Below are positions 44,566 to 53,433 of a stretch of DNA of 64,000 nucleotides, piece after piece (the stretch's first letter is position 1; every line of letters begins with the position of its first letter). The DNA is taken from the NCBI RefSeq assembly GCF_014645735.1, contig NZ_BMMH01000027.1, positions 1 through 64,000 of the forward strand, written 5' to 3'. The DNA is from Nocardia jinanensis (GTDB lineage Bacteria; Actinomycetota; Actinomycetes; Mycobacteriales; Mycobacteriaceae). The notes under the pieces are model-generated. The model ran no database searches, was not told the origin of the DNA, and saw nothing but the letters and a program-made list of their open reading frames with translations. Made by a program: the position numbers and the translations under genes.

Positions 44566-47369
44566 CCGCGGCAGCGGCCCTGCCCGAAGCGGATATCTCG
44601 GCGGTGCGCAGCAAGATCGCCGAGCTCCGCAAGAAGAACTACCCGCGCGGCGTGGTCGCGATCGCGGCCGTACCGGTCTGGCCCGGCGCCGACACGTTCG
44701 AATACGACGGGCAAACCGTTCGGGTGCGCACCGCTCCGAGCGTGCTCGCGGTCCGTGATGCGCTCACCGAGCGGCATCGGGACGGCATCGACTGGGTCGT
44801 GATCCTCACCGATTGCGCATCCGCCGAACTGCCCGTCGGAGTTCTCGAACACCTCGTCGCCGGGCGGTTGTCGAATCTGGATCCGTGGCCGGCGCTGCGC
44901 GAGGTGTTTCGCGCCTCGCGGCAGGAGTTCCATCTGCTCTCGTTGAGCAACGACGCAGCCCGGGCGGCACTGCGCGACCTCGACGAGGTGCAGAAACCCG
45001 CACCCCGCGGCGTGCTCACCAACGATCACCTGTTCGCGGAACTGTCGCGACAGAAGTTCGGTCTGCGGCCCGCCGAATACACCCCGCACCACATCGCGCT
45101 GTGGTCGATGGACGCGGCAGCGACCGCACGGTTCGAGGTGTGGCGGCAGGACACCGATCCTGCGCTGCTCGAACAGTTCTACACCTGGATCGCCAACCGG
45201 CTCGGCACCCTGGGGCCGATCTTCGTGACTGTATGGCGGTCGGGTGGGCCCGCCGGTCTCGTACCGCTGGGCTTGGTCGCCGCGCTGCTCGGCGACAGCA
45301 ATGCGTCGCTCCCAGCCCCGCGCGACACCATGATCAAGGTCCGCACCCTGCTCGAGGTCGAACTCGGCGGGCACACGCTCACCGAACAGCAACTCACCGC
45401 CTGGGGTAATGCCGCCGCGCTGGCGGTGACCGGCACCGATGTACCCGATGGAGTGCTGCGCCGGGCCGAGGACGCCGTACGCCGGCTGCATGCCGAACCG
45501 CTCGTGGCCCGTTCGGATGTGCTGCCCATGGCTTTGGCCCCGCGTATCGCGCACTTCGCGACGGCGCTCTCCGATGCCGTTCATTCCGGCGATCTCGCCG
45601 CCGCCGAGAACGCCTGGGCGGATGTGGTCGCGCATCGCGCCGCCCACGACGGAACGCCGGACGCCCCGCGCGATGTGCGGGTCGGCGCCGCCGCGCTCCG
45701 GCTGCTGCGCCGTCGCGACCTCGACTGGCCGTCACCCGGCGGGCTCACCGACTGGCTGACCTTCTACCGGCAAGACCTGTCGTGGGTGGACGATGCGGTC
45801 AACGATGCATTCGTGGGGGCCGACGACCGGCGCCTCGCCGAGGCCGCCCATCGGATCGTGAGCGCGGTGCGCGCCGCGCGGGGAAAGGCGGACCGCGCAT
45901 TCGCGGAGCAACTCCGCATCGAAGGCGTGCACCGTCCGACGTCCGGCGATCTGCTCTGTGTCGAAGACGTTCTCAACCGCATCGTCAAACCGCTCACTGT
46001 CCCGCCCTCCGGCCCGACCGGCGGACTCGGCGGCGTGATGTCAGGAGGCGTGCAATTCTCGCCGGTTCTGCTCGTGATCGCGGACGGCATGAGCGCGGCG
46101 GTGTCCAACGAAGTGGTCGCCGATGCCCTGCGTCGCCATCGTCCGCAGTGGCAGGAATGCCGGCTTGCCGGTGCCGAACGACCCCACGCCGCGCTGGCGG
46201 CGCTGCCGACCGTCACCCGGTTCTCGCGGTGCTCGCTGCTCACCGGGGCACTCGCCGAGGGTGGTCAGGACAAGGAGCGGATCGGATTCGCGAACTGGTT
46301 GCGGTACAACGGGTTCAAATCCTCCGGGCCGGCACTGTTCCACAAGGCCGATATGGATCTCGTCACCCGCACCCACTCCCTCGCCGACGCGGTACGCGAC
46401 GCGGTCGGCGATACCGAAGGCCGGCCGGTGGTCGCGTGCGTGCTCAACGATATCGATGATGCGCTGGACCGCTCCGACCCGATCGGAACGACCTGGCGGA
46501 CCTCGAGTTTCAAACACCTCGACCCGCTGCTCACCGCCGCGGCCGCTGTCGGACGGACCGTCGTCCTGGTGAGTGATCACGGGCACGTCGCCGAACGCCG
46601 CGAACAAGCCGGTGTCCAACGCGGGCAACAGATCTCCGCACGTTACCGGCCCGGCTCGGGCGAAGCGTACGACGACGAGCTGTTCGTCACCGGTGAGCGG
46701 GTGCTCTCCACGAACCAGCGTGCGATCCTCGCCGTGGACGAACAAGTGCGCTACACCGGTCTCCGTGCCGGCTACCACGGCGGTGCCGCACCGGCCGAGG
46801 CGGTGATACCGGTGACGATCCTCGTCAACGGTGCGGTGCCACAGCATCTCGGGCTCGACATCGCACCGCCCCCGCAACCCGCCTGGTGGAAAGAAGCCCG
46901 CCCGGCCCTCGAGCCGACGCCGGTCCATGCCGAGAGCAAACCCGCACCACGACCGAAACCGGCCGCGCCCGCGAAACCGGCCACCCCTGCGAGAGCGACC
47001 GCTCCGGGCGCCACATTGTTCGACCTGGGTGCGCCCGACGAGCCCGTCCGATCGGTTCCGGGCGGCCGCGACCGCGTCGCCGAGCTGCTGGCCAGCGAGC
47101 TCTTCAAACAGCAGTACCAGCTGTTCAAACCGAAGTTCCAGAAGCCGGTGATCAGCCTGCTGCTGCAGAAGCTGATCGACAACAACGGCCGTCTCCCGTT
47201 CGGCCGGGCCGCGGACATCCTCGAGGTCAAACCGACCCGCGCCCGCTCTGCCATCGCGATTCTCGCGCAGGTGCTGAATACCGACGGAGTCGTGGTGCTC
47301 TCCGATAACGGGGCGGAAGTCGAACTCGAATCCGTATTGATGTTCGAGCAGTACGGGGTCGCGCCGTGA
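44562..47369 (+). CDS. pglZ: BREX type 2 phosphatase-like PglZ
   Basis: A 935-residue protein with the PglZ alkaline-phosphatase-superfamily fold, which is present in every BREX subtype. Metal-site segments are LLVIADGMSAAV near residues 502-513 and VVLVSDHGHVAERR near 666-679, the latter carrying the D-H-H type ligands. The N-terminal 480 residues are helical and specific to BREX type 2. A Lys/Pro-rich linker (KPAPRPKPAAPAKPATPARA) near 788-807 joins a C-terminal helical domain that may contact DNA or PglX. Start GTG overlaps pglY and end GTGA overlaps brxD, so the operon is translationally coupled. Published PglZ enzymes show nuclease or phosphatase activity in some subtypes; which applies here is unknown. 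Confidence 0.93.
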   Translation: MTAAAALPEADISAVRSKIAELRKKNYPRGVVAIAAVPVWPGADTFEYDGQTVRVRTAPSVLAVRDALTERHRDGIDWVVILTDCASAELPVGVLEHLVAGRLSNLDPWPALREVFRASRQEFHLLSLSNDAARAALRDLDEVQKPAPRGVLTNDHLFAELSRQKFGLRPAEYTPHHIALWSMDAAATARFEVWRQDTDPALLEQFYTWIANRLGTLGPIFVTVWRSGGPAGLVPLGLVAALLGDSNASLPAPRDTMIKVRTLLEVELGGHTLTEQQLTAWGNAAALAVTGTDVPDGVLRRAEDAVRRLHAEPLVARSDVLPMALAPRIAHFATALSDAVHSGDLAAAENAWADVVAHRAAHDGTPDAPRDVRVGAAALRLLRRRDLDWPSPGGLTDWLTFYRQDLSWVDDAVNDAFVGADDRRLAEAAHRIVSAVRAARGKADRAFAEQLRIEGVHRPTSGDLLCVEDVLNRIVKPLTVPPSGPTGGLGGVMSGGVQFSPVLLVIADGMSAAVSNEVVADALRRHRPQWQECRLAGAERPHAALAALPTVTRFSRCSLLTGALAEGGQDKERIGFANWLRYNGFKSSGPALFHKADMDLVTRTHSLADAVRDAVGDTEGRPVVACVLNDIDDALDRSDPIGTTWRTSSFKHLDPLLTAAAAVGRTVVLVSDHGHVAERREQAGVQRGQQISARYRPGSGEAYDDELFVTGERVLSTNQRAILAVDEQVRYTGLRAGYHGGAAPAEAVIPVTILVNGAVPQHLGLDIAPPPQPAWWKEARPALEPTPVHAESKPAPRPKPAAPAKPATPARATAPGATLFDLGAPDEPVRSVPGGRDRVAELLASELFKQQYQLFKPKFQKPVISLLLQKLIDNNGRLPFGRAADILEVKPTRARSAIAILAQVLNTDGVVVLSDNGAEVELESVLMFEQYGVAP

Positions 47370-48661
47370 CGGCGCTGTCACCGGTCCGGCGACGGGAGAT
47401 CCTGCAGGCACTACGGCAGGGCACCGTCCCCTCCGGCAGTCTCGACGTCCTCGCGGTCGGTATCGACAGGTTCGCACCCACCGTCGACGAAGACCTCGAC
47501 GCCGTCGCTGCCGGCGGATCCATGTTCAAGGCCGTGCGCGGCGACTACGGCTCCGGTAAGACGTTCTTCGCCCGCTGGATGCAGCAGCGCGCGATGCGTC
47601 GTGGGCTGGCGGTTGCCGAGGTGCAGATCAGCGAACTCGAAACACCGCTGCACAAACTCGAAACCGTCTATCGGCGCACCACCGAATCGCTGCGCACCGC
47701 GGCATTCCCCCCGTCGGCGTTCCGCAATGTACTCGACGCGTGGCTGTTCGGGGTCGAGGAGGACGCCGCCACCGCGGCCGGCGCCGACGAGGCCACCGCC
47801 GAACAGGTCGACGCACTACTCGAACAGCGACTCGCCACTGTCGCCTCGGCGACCCCGGTGTATCCGATGGTGCTGCGCGCCTACCGCGCCGCACTCGCCG
47901 ACGGGGACACCGCGACAGCCGATGCACTGGTCGCGTGGCTCGGCGGACAGCCACATGTCGGGGCAGCCGCGAAACGAGCGGCCGGGGTGCGTCAGGACGT
48001 CGATCACTTCCTGGCGATGGGCTTCCTGCAAGGCTTGCTCGCGGTTCTGGAAGGTGCGCGACACCCCGGCCTACTCCTGGTGATCGATGAAGTCGAAACT
48101 CTGCAGCGCATGCGCTCCGATAGTCGCGCCAAGGCACTCAACGCGCTCCGGCAGTGGATCGACGAACTGGATTCCGGCCGCTACCCAGGGCTGTATCTGC
48201 TCATCACCGGCACACCGGCATTCTTCGACGGCCGGCTCGGCATCCAGTCGCTGCCACCACTCGCGCAGCGGCTGCACACCGATTTCACCACCGACGCCCG
48301 CTTCGACAACCCCCGCGCACCACAGATCCGGCTCGCCGGTTTCGACCTCGACCGGCTGGTCGAGGTCGGGATGCGTGTCCGGACGGTCTACGCAGACGGA
48401 GCGACCGCGCCCGACCGGATCCGCACACTCGTCGACGACACCTACCTCCGCGACCTCGCCGCGGCCGTCGCCGGAAAACTCGGTGGGCAAGTAGGCATCT
48501 CACCGAGGCTCTTCCTGAAGAAGCTGATCCTGGACGTTCTCGACCGGGTAGACCAATTCTCCGAATTCGATCCGCGACAGCATTACGCGCTCACCGTCAC
48601 GAAAACAGAACTCACCGACACCGAGCGCGCCGCGGTCAGCGCCGACGATGTGGAGCTCTAG
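47366..48661 (+). CDS. brxD: BREX system ATP-binding protein BrxD
   Basis: A 431-residue AAA/ORC-like ATPase. Walker A is GDYGSGKTFFARW near residues 58-70, Walker B LLLVIDEVETLQRM near 234-247, and sensor I LYLLITGTPAFFDG near 277-290. RVRTVYADG and a C-terminal winged-helix-like part (GQVGISPRLFLKKLILDVLD) follow. BrxD is found only in BREX types 2 and 6-like loci, usually next to brxHI, and is thought to load or regulate the helicase. Arrangement agrees: brxHI begins at the base after its TAG. The GTG start overlaps the pglZ stop by four bases. Confidence 0.92.
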   Translation: MTALSPVRRREILQALRQGTVPSGSLDVLAVGIDRFAPTVDEDLDAVAAGGSMFKAVRGDYGSGKTFFARWMQQRAMRRGLAVAEVQISELETPLHKLETVYRRTTESLRTAAFPPSAFRNVLDAWLFGVEEDAATAAGADEATAEQVDALLEQRLATVASATPVYPMVLRAYRAALADGDTATADALVAWLGGQPHVGAAAKRAAGVRQDVDHFLAMGFLQGLLAVLEGARHPGLLLVIDEVETLQRMRSDSRAKALNALRQWIDELDSGRYPGLYLLITGTPAFFDGRLGIQSLPPLAQRLHTDFTTDARFDNPRAPQIRLAGFDLDRLVEVGMRVRTVYADGATAPDRIRTLVDDTYLRDLAAAVAGKLGGQVGISPRLFLKKLILDVLDRVDQFSEFDPRQHYALTVTKTELTDTERAAVSADDVEL

Positions 48662-50761
48662 GTGACGGGATTCGACCGGCTCGATCCCGCCCTGCAGCAC
48701 CATATCGTCAACACACTGGGCTGGCCCGGCCTGCGTGCGCTCCAGGACGAAGCGATCGCACCGGTCCTCGATGGGGCCGACGCGATCCTGCTCGCACCGA
48801 CCGCCGGCGGCAAGACCGAGGCCGCGATGTTCCCGTTGCTCACGCGCATGCAGTCCGAGCGATGGACCGGAATATCGGTGCTCTACATCTGCCCCCTCAA
48901 AGCCCTGCTCAACAACCTGCAGCCGCGACTGGCCGAGTACGCCGAATGGCTCGGCCGATCGGCGATGACCTGGCACGGCGACGTGAGTCAGTCGGTGCGC
49001 GGCCGCATCAAACGCGACCGGCCCGATATCCTGCTCACCACCCCGGAGTCACTGGAATCAATGCTCGTCTCCGAAAGCGTCGATGCCGGGGAACTGCTCA
49101 ACGGGCTCCGCGCTGTGGTGGTCGATGAAGTCCACGCATTCGCCGGTGACGACCGCGGCTGGCATCTGCTCGCAGTCCTCGCCCGGCTCGAAACACTGCT
49201 GGGCAGGCGGCTACAGCGAGTCGGCATGTCCGCCACGGTCGGGAACCCGGACGAATTGCTCGGCTGGCTCCAGGGCGGGGCCACCGGACCCGGCCGGGTC
49301 GTATCGCCCGCGATAGCCGGAGGGGCCGTCGCCCCGGAGATAACCGTCGATTCCGTCGGCGGTGTCGAGAACGCCGCCAAGGTCATCGCTGCACTGCACG
49401 CAGGTGAGAAGCGCTTGGTGTTCGTCGATTCCCGCCGTCTCGCCGAAGAACTCGGTGCCCAGCTCCGGCAGCGCGCGATCACCACGTTCGTCTCGCATTC
49501 GTCGCTGTCCGCCGCGGAGCGCCGGGAATCGGAACAGGCGTTCGCCGAGGCGCGCGACTGCGTCATCGTCGCCACCTCCACCCTCGAACTGGGCATCGAC
49601 GTCGGCGACCTGGACCGTGTCATCCAGATCAACGCCCCCCGAACCGTCTCGTCGTTCCTGCAACGGCTCGGCCGCACCGGACGCCGTCCCGGAACCACCC
49701 GTAACTGCCTCTTCCTGGGCATCACCGACCAATCCGTCCTCGACATACTCGGGATGCTGCAGTGCTGGTCTTCGGGCTGGGTCGAGCCCATTGTGCCCAC
49801 CCCGGAACCGAGGCATATCGCCGCCCAACAACTGCTGGCAGCAGCCTTGCAGACCCGCCGAGTGCCGCTCAGCGGCTGGCAGCAGGCATGGGGAGAGCTA
49901 CCGCTGTTCGACGCCGACGGTCAGGAGATTTTCGACCACCTGCTGAGCGAAGGGTTTCTCGAGCACGATGCCGGCAGCGCCTTCATCGGCTCCGAGGCCG
50001 AGCAGCACTACGGTCGCCGGCATTTCATGGACCTGCTCGCCGTGTTCACCGCTGCCCCGGTATTCACCGTGTTCGCGGGGCGCCAGGAAGTCGGCTCTGT
50101 CGAAACGAGCGTCCTCACCGACCCGGTCGAAGGGCCACGGGTCCTGCTTCTGGCCGGCCGGTCGTGGCAGGTCACCCACATCGACTGGAAACGACGGCAG
50201 GTATACGTCGAAACCACCGATATCGGCGGCCGTGCCAAATGGAGCTCCGCGCCCGACGGATCATCGTTCGACATCACCCGGGGAATCAGAGCTGTCGTGC
50301 TCGGCGCCGTCCCTGCCGGAATAACCCTCACGAAGCGGGCCACCGCCACACTCGCGGATCAGCGACTCCTGCGCCGCGACCATGTCGCCGACGACGCCTT
50401 CGTCATCATTCGCGACCAGCGAGACGACTGGCGGTGGTGGACCTGGGCAGGAAGCAAGGCCAACCGCACCCTCGCCGCGTGGGCGACCGACCTGGTACCG
50501 GCACGGCAGAAGATCACTGCCGAATCCCTGCGCTTATACCCAGACCTGGCCGTCACCGATATCCGGTCCAGGCTGGCCGAGCTTCGGGCGGCCCGGCACC
50601 GATCGCTCCCCGCCGTCGACGCGAACGCGGTACAGGGTTTGAAGTTCTCGGCAGCACTTCCCGAACACCTCGCCCTCGCTACACTCGCCGCCCGCATATC
50701 CGACCCGGTCAGAGCTTCGACGGTCCTCGGCGAGGAAACACGAATCCAAATAACCAGGTGA
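48662..50761 (+). CDS. brxHI: BREX system helicase BrxHI (DEAD/DEAH box, Lhr-like)
   Basis: A 699-residue superfamily 2 helicase. Motif I is LAPTAGGKTEAAMF near residues 44-57, motif II VVVDEVHAFAGDDRGW near 149-164, motif III GMSATVGNP near 187-195 and motif VI FLQRLGRTGRRPG near 330-342. The C-terminal domain includes WRWWTWAGSKANRTLAAW near 595-612 and AVQGLKFSAALP near 658-669. GTG 48662 immediately follows the brxD stop. It closes the six-gene BREX type 2 operon. The role is probably DNA unwinding or remodelling in defence, not fully established. Confidence 0.92.
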   Translation: MTGFDRLDPALQHHIVNTLGWPGLRALQDEAIAPVLDGADAILLAPTAGGKTEAAMFPLLTRMQSERWTGISVLYICPLKALLNNLQPRLAEYAEWLGRSAMTWHGDVSQSVRGRIKRDRPDILLTTPESLESMLVSESVDAGELLNGLRAVVVDEVHAFAGDDRGWHLLAVLARLETLLGRRLQRVGMSATVGNPDELLGWLQGGATGPGRVVSPAIAGGAVAPEITVDSVGGVENAAKVIAALHAGEKRLVFVDSRRLAEELGAQLRQRAITTFVSHSSLSAAERRESEQAFAEARDCVIVATSTLELGIDVGDLDRVIQINAPRTVSSFLQRLGRTGRRPGTTRNCLFLGITDQSVLDILGMLQCWSSGWVEPIVPTPEPRHIAAQQLLAAALQTRRVPLSGWQQAWGELPLFDADGQEIFDHLLSEGFLEHDAGSAFIGSEAEQHYGRRHFMDLLAVFTAAPVFTVFAGRQEVGSVETSVLTDPVEGPRVLLLAGRSWQVTHIDWKRRQVYVETTDIGGRAKWSSAPDGSSFDITRGIRAVVLGAVPAGITLTKRATATLADQRLLRRDHVADDAFVIIRDQRDDWRWWTWAGSKANRTLAAWATDLVPARQKITAESLRLYPDLAVTDIRSRLAELRAARHRSLPAVDANAVQGLKFSAALPEHLALATLAARISDPVRASTVLGEETRIQITR

Positions 50762-50926
50762 CTTGCTATCCGAGCTCGGCAATCGCCGGATGACGGACTG
50801 GCCCACGGATAGCCACGCCGGCAACTGATGGGCTGCTGCACGACCAGTTGCCGGTGGTATGCACCCAGCCCCAAAGAAGGCGACTGCCGGAACTACGGTG
50901 TGAGCGACGTGGTGTACCGGCAATGA

Positions 50927-50957
50927 CGGCCCGCGCTCCTCAACGGAATGCGGGCCG
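50927..50957. terminator. Bidirectional hairpin after the BREX operon
   Basis: Eight-bp G-C stem CGGCCCGC (50927-50934) with GCGGGCCG (50950-50957) and a 15-base loop. It lies between brxHI and the convergent DUF397 gene. The sequence, including the loop, closely matches 15522-15549. Confidence 0.7.
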
Positions 50958-50971
50958 ATTCGGGCCGGGCG

Positions 50972-51169
50972 TCAGAGATCGCCTCGGCGCACCGCGTGGG
51001 TGAATGCGTCCCAGTCCCGCGGGGCGAAGGCCAGAGCCGGGCCCGTCGGGTTCTTGGAGTCGCGGACGCCGACCACACCATCACGCAGGTGCGCAACCTC
51101 GACGCATTCTCTGCTGGCGCCACTCCGACTGCTCTTGAACCAGCGAGCCTCAGACATGTCCACGCTCAT
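50972..51169 (-). CDS. DUF397-domain protein
   Basis: A 65-residue DUF397 protein (ARWFKSSRSGASRECVEVAH then VRDSKNPTGPALAFAPRDWD). These small proteins always sit next to a Scr1/XRE-type regulator in actinomycetes and act in pairs with it, in some cases in development or toxin-antitoxin-like control (WhiJ/BldB families). The start at 51169 overlaps the stop of the upstream regulator by four bases (ATGA), so the two are cotranslated. A later Met (MSEARW) is an alternative start. Confidence 0.9.
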   Translation of the reverse strand: MSVDMSEARWFKSSRSGASRECVEVAHLRDGVVGVRDSKNPTGPALAFAPRDWDAFTHAVRRGDL

Positions 51170-52050
51170 ACATACTCCTTCGCAAGATCCCGGAAGGCTT
51201 TCCGGCTGTCCTGGTCACCCAAAGCTGCCCGCTGGATGGCCTGGTACGCATCACGGTACCGGCGCACCGTGAGCGGCTTGTCTGCATACAGGTCGCCTGT
51301 GAAGCCTTCCAGGTACACAACAGGTGGTTCGACCGGATTTCCCTTTCCGTCCACACCGAATTCCAGGATGGTGAAGGAGCCGATCGGCTCCCCAGTGGGA
51401 TACCCGGCGGTGAAGGGCATGATGCGGACGTTCAGATTTGGTCGTGTACTCGCGTCAGCCAGCGCTTTGAGCTGAGCTTTCATGATGTCTCCCGATCCGA
51501 TGAGCCGACGCAATACTGCTTCATGTAGCACCACGTCGTAACGGATCGGGCGCACCGGCCGTTTCAGCATCGCTTGCCGTTTGATGCGGAGTTGGACACG
51601 ACGGTCGACTTCTGCCTCGCGCCCACTCGGATACCCCGTCCGGATCAGAGTTCGCGCGTAGTCGCTGGTTTGCAGCATTCCGGGCACAAGTTCGGACTGG
51701 TAGACCGTCAGACTGGTAGCGACCGTCTCGAGGCCCACATACACATCGAAGTTCTCCGGAATCAGATCCCCATAGGAATGCCACCATTCCTCCGTATTCG
51801 CCTGCCGCGCAAGCCCGATCAGCGCCTCCGCCAGATCCGGTTCCGCATCGTAGATCCGGCACAGCTCCCGCACATCCACATCGCGGACCTTGTCCACGTG
51901 CCCTTTCTCCACCCGCTGCAGCATGCTGGGGCTCCACTGGATCAGTTCCGCCGCCGTGGCGATCGTGTATCCCGCCCCCGTCCGCAACTCGCGTAGGTGC
52001 CGCCCCAACTGCCTACGCGGAACCGTGGAACCCGCTGATGAACCCGACAT
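51166..52050 (-). CDS. XRE-family regulator with DUF5753 (Scr1 type)
   Basis: A 294-residue regulator. The HTH is at residues 10-70 (RRQLGRHLRELRTGAGYTIA, then LIQWSPSMLQRVEKGHVDKV), and the DUF5753 sensor occupies about 100-280 with VYQSELVPGMLQTSDYAR, LHEAVLRRLIG and VVYLEGFTGDLY. With the overlapping DUF397 gene it forms the common actinomycete HTH/DUF397 pair. Its upstream region holds a small inverted repeat at 52075-52094 that may be an autoregulatory site. It marks the right border of the main defence island and could control nearby genes, but no target is demonstrated. Confidence 0.92.
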   Translation of the reverse strand: MSGSSAGSTVPRRQLGRHLRELRTGAGYTIATAAELIQWSPSMLQRVEKGHVDKVRDVDVRELCRIYDAEPDLAEALIGLARQANTEEWWHSYGDLIPENFDVYVGLETVATSLTVYQSELVPGMLQTSDYARTLIRTGYPSGREAEVDRRVQLRIKRQAMLKRPVRPIRYDVVLHEAVLRRLIGSGDIMKAQLKALADASTRPNLNVRIMPFTAGYPTGEPIGSFTILEFGVDGKGNPVEPPVVYLEGFTGDLYADKPLTVRRYRDAYQAIQRAALGDQDSRKAFRDLAKEYV

Positions 52051-52074
52051 CGAACACGCCCTCCCTCTGTCACG

Positions 52075-52094
52075 GTGAATTTCCAGGCATTCAC
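52075..52094. promoter_or_regulatory. Candidate operator upstream of the XRE regulator
   Basis: GTGAAT (52075-52080) and ATTCAC (52089-52094) form a 6-bp inverted repeat with an eight-base spacer, 25 bases before the XRE start. Small, so it could arise by chance; position suggests autoregulation. Confidence 0.35.
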
Positions 52095-52290
52095 AGTAAT
52101 CGGTGCTCAGCGGCTATGGGCAACTTTCCTCGAGTATTCACCGAGGTTATTGGCCTGTCTGCGCCACCGTGGTGAGCTGGCACTACGCGGGGAGGACAGC
52201 GTACGGGTCGCTCCCGCGATCAGCACTTCGCTTCCGCACCCACTGGACCGAGCGCCGACTGTCCCGACCCGAAAGCACCGAGGTACACGC

Positions 52291-52584
52291 ATGCGTCCCG
52301 AGCTCCCGCCCTTGCCCACGCGCGAACCGTCCAACCCTGCCATCGCCGCAGCCCTGCGCCTCTGGCACACCGAAACATCCTTCGTCACCGACGATCCGGC
52401 CATCCTGCGCCGCCTCGCCGACGGACTGCGCACCCTCCCCGGCCAACACTCCACCGACGACTGCCACTCCCGAACCCCCGTCCGCGGCCACTCCCACGCC
52501 CACCAGCTGATGGCCGCCCACGCCGGCCACAACTGCCCCCGTTACACCACTGCTGCCCAGTACACGACGGAAACCCGCCCATGA
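52291..52584 (+). CDS. Hypothetical protein, first of a C-rich three-gene operon
   Basis: A 97-residue protein: RPELPPLPTREPSNPAIAAA, LRLWHTETSFVTDDPAILRR and a His/Thr-rich tail (GHSHAHQLMAAHAGHNCP). No family is recognised. The ATG at 52291 follows GAGGTACACGC; longer frames to 52075 have poor upstream context. It overlaps the next gene by an ATGA. The HTH/DUF397 pair diverges from it across 240 bases, and such small proteins often accompany that pair in Nocardia genomes (from general experience, not checked). Confidence 0.65.
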   Translation: MRPELPPLPTREPSNPAIAAALRLWHTETSFVTDDPAILRRLADGLRTLPGQHSTDDCHSRTPVRGHSHAHQLMAAHAGHNCPRYTTAAQYTTETRP

Positions 52585-53099
52585 CCGCCCCGACACCACC
52601 CGTCCCGTTGGGCGACACCCCGCCCACCCGCTGCGCCTTCTACCGCCGCGTCTGTGACCTCCCCGCCCGCATCGACCCACCCGAACTCGGCCGAATCATC
52701 GTCCGCGCCGACCACATCGCCGCACTCGTCATGCCGTCCGCGCTCGGCCGCGCCGTCCATGCAGACCTCCAGCACTGCCACCGCCTCGACGCCGTCCCCG
52801 CCACCGGCCCCGTCCTCGCCCACCCCCGCTCCGGCCGCTGGACCTTCCTCATCCGCCCCGACCTCCCCGACGACACCGCCCTGTTCACCGAAATGTTCCG
52901 CCTCGACATCACCATCACCCGCCCCGGAGCCACCCTCGCCCTCCCCTCCCCCACCGACCGCGGCGAACACTTCCGCCGCTGGATCCACCTACCCCACAAC
53001 CCCTTCCGCCCCTCCGGACTCACCGTCCTCGACTCCCTCCGCGCCTGCACCGCCCGCACAGGCTGGCTGCGCACCCCCATCACCGGACCCCGCCCATGA
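52581..53099 (+). CDS. Hypothetical protein, second of a C-rich operon
   Basis: A 172-residue protein with no family I can name. Recognisable parts are IVRADHIAALVMPSALGRAV, VLAHPRSGRWTFLIRPDLPD and HFRRWIHLPHNPFRPSG. The GRWTFLIRPD--DD phrase is typical of short actinomycete proteins of unknown role found beside DUF397/HTH pairs. Third codon positions are almost all C; the minus strand therefore carries long spurious Gly/Val-rich frames. Start and stop overlap neighbours by four bases each. Confidence 0.75.
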   Translation: MTAPTPPVPLGDTPPTRCAFYRRVCDLPARIDPPELGRIIVRADHIAALVMPSALGRAVHADLQHCHRLDAVPATGPVLAHPRSGRWTFLIRPDLPDDTALFTEMFRLDITITRPGATLALPSPTDRGEHFRRWIHLPHNPFRPSGLTVLDSLRACTARTGWLRTPITGPRP

Positions 53100-53302
53100 C
53101 CTCACCCCGCCCCCACGAACCCGACCTCCACCTCAGCATCCACCTCCACGACCTCCGCCTCGACTACGCCGCCTGCCACACCGCCGCCCACCACTTCCTC
53201 CACGAATGGCGCACCCACCACCACCCCGACGCCGCCACCATCCTCCCCGGCCACCCCATCGGTCTCCCCCGCCTCCCCAACGAACGCCTCTACCTGCCGT
53301 GA
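53096..53302 (+). CDS. Small His-rich hypothetical protein
   Basis: A 68-residue protein, HLSIHLHDLRLDYAACHTAA then HHFLHEWRTHHHPDAATILP. Eleven or more histidines suggest metal binding but no known motif is present. ATGA overlap with the upstream gene supports translation. No family recognised. Confidence 0.65.
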   Translation: MTSPRPHEPDLHLSIHLHDLRLDYAACHTAAHHFLHEWRTHHHPDAATILPGHPIGLPRLPNERLYLP

Positions 53303-53433
53303 TCCAGGCCGGACCGGCCTGAAGCGTTGCGGGGCAGCGGAATCGGGGTAGGTACGACTTGTAACGGTGTACGAGCGGCTACGTTCGCCGTTAAGGGTCT
53401 TGGCCGCGCAGCCTGTGGAAGGGAGGCACGACA

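Noticed and set aside
43971..45647. 558-codon minus-strand frame spanning pglY/pglZ
   Set aside because: It crosses the overlap of two well-supported plus-strand genes and has shadow composition.
52542..52988. Gly/Val/Glu-rich minus-strand frame
   Set aside because: Caused by C-only third positions of the plus-strand operon.
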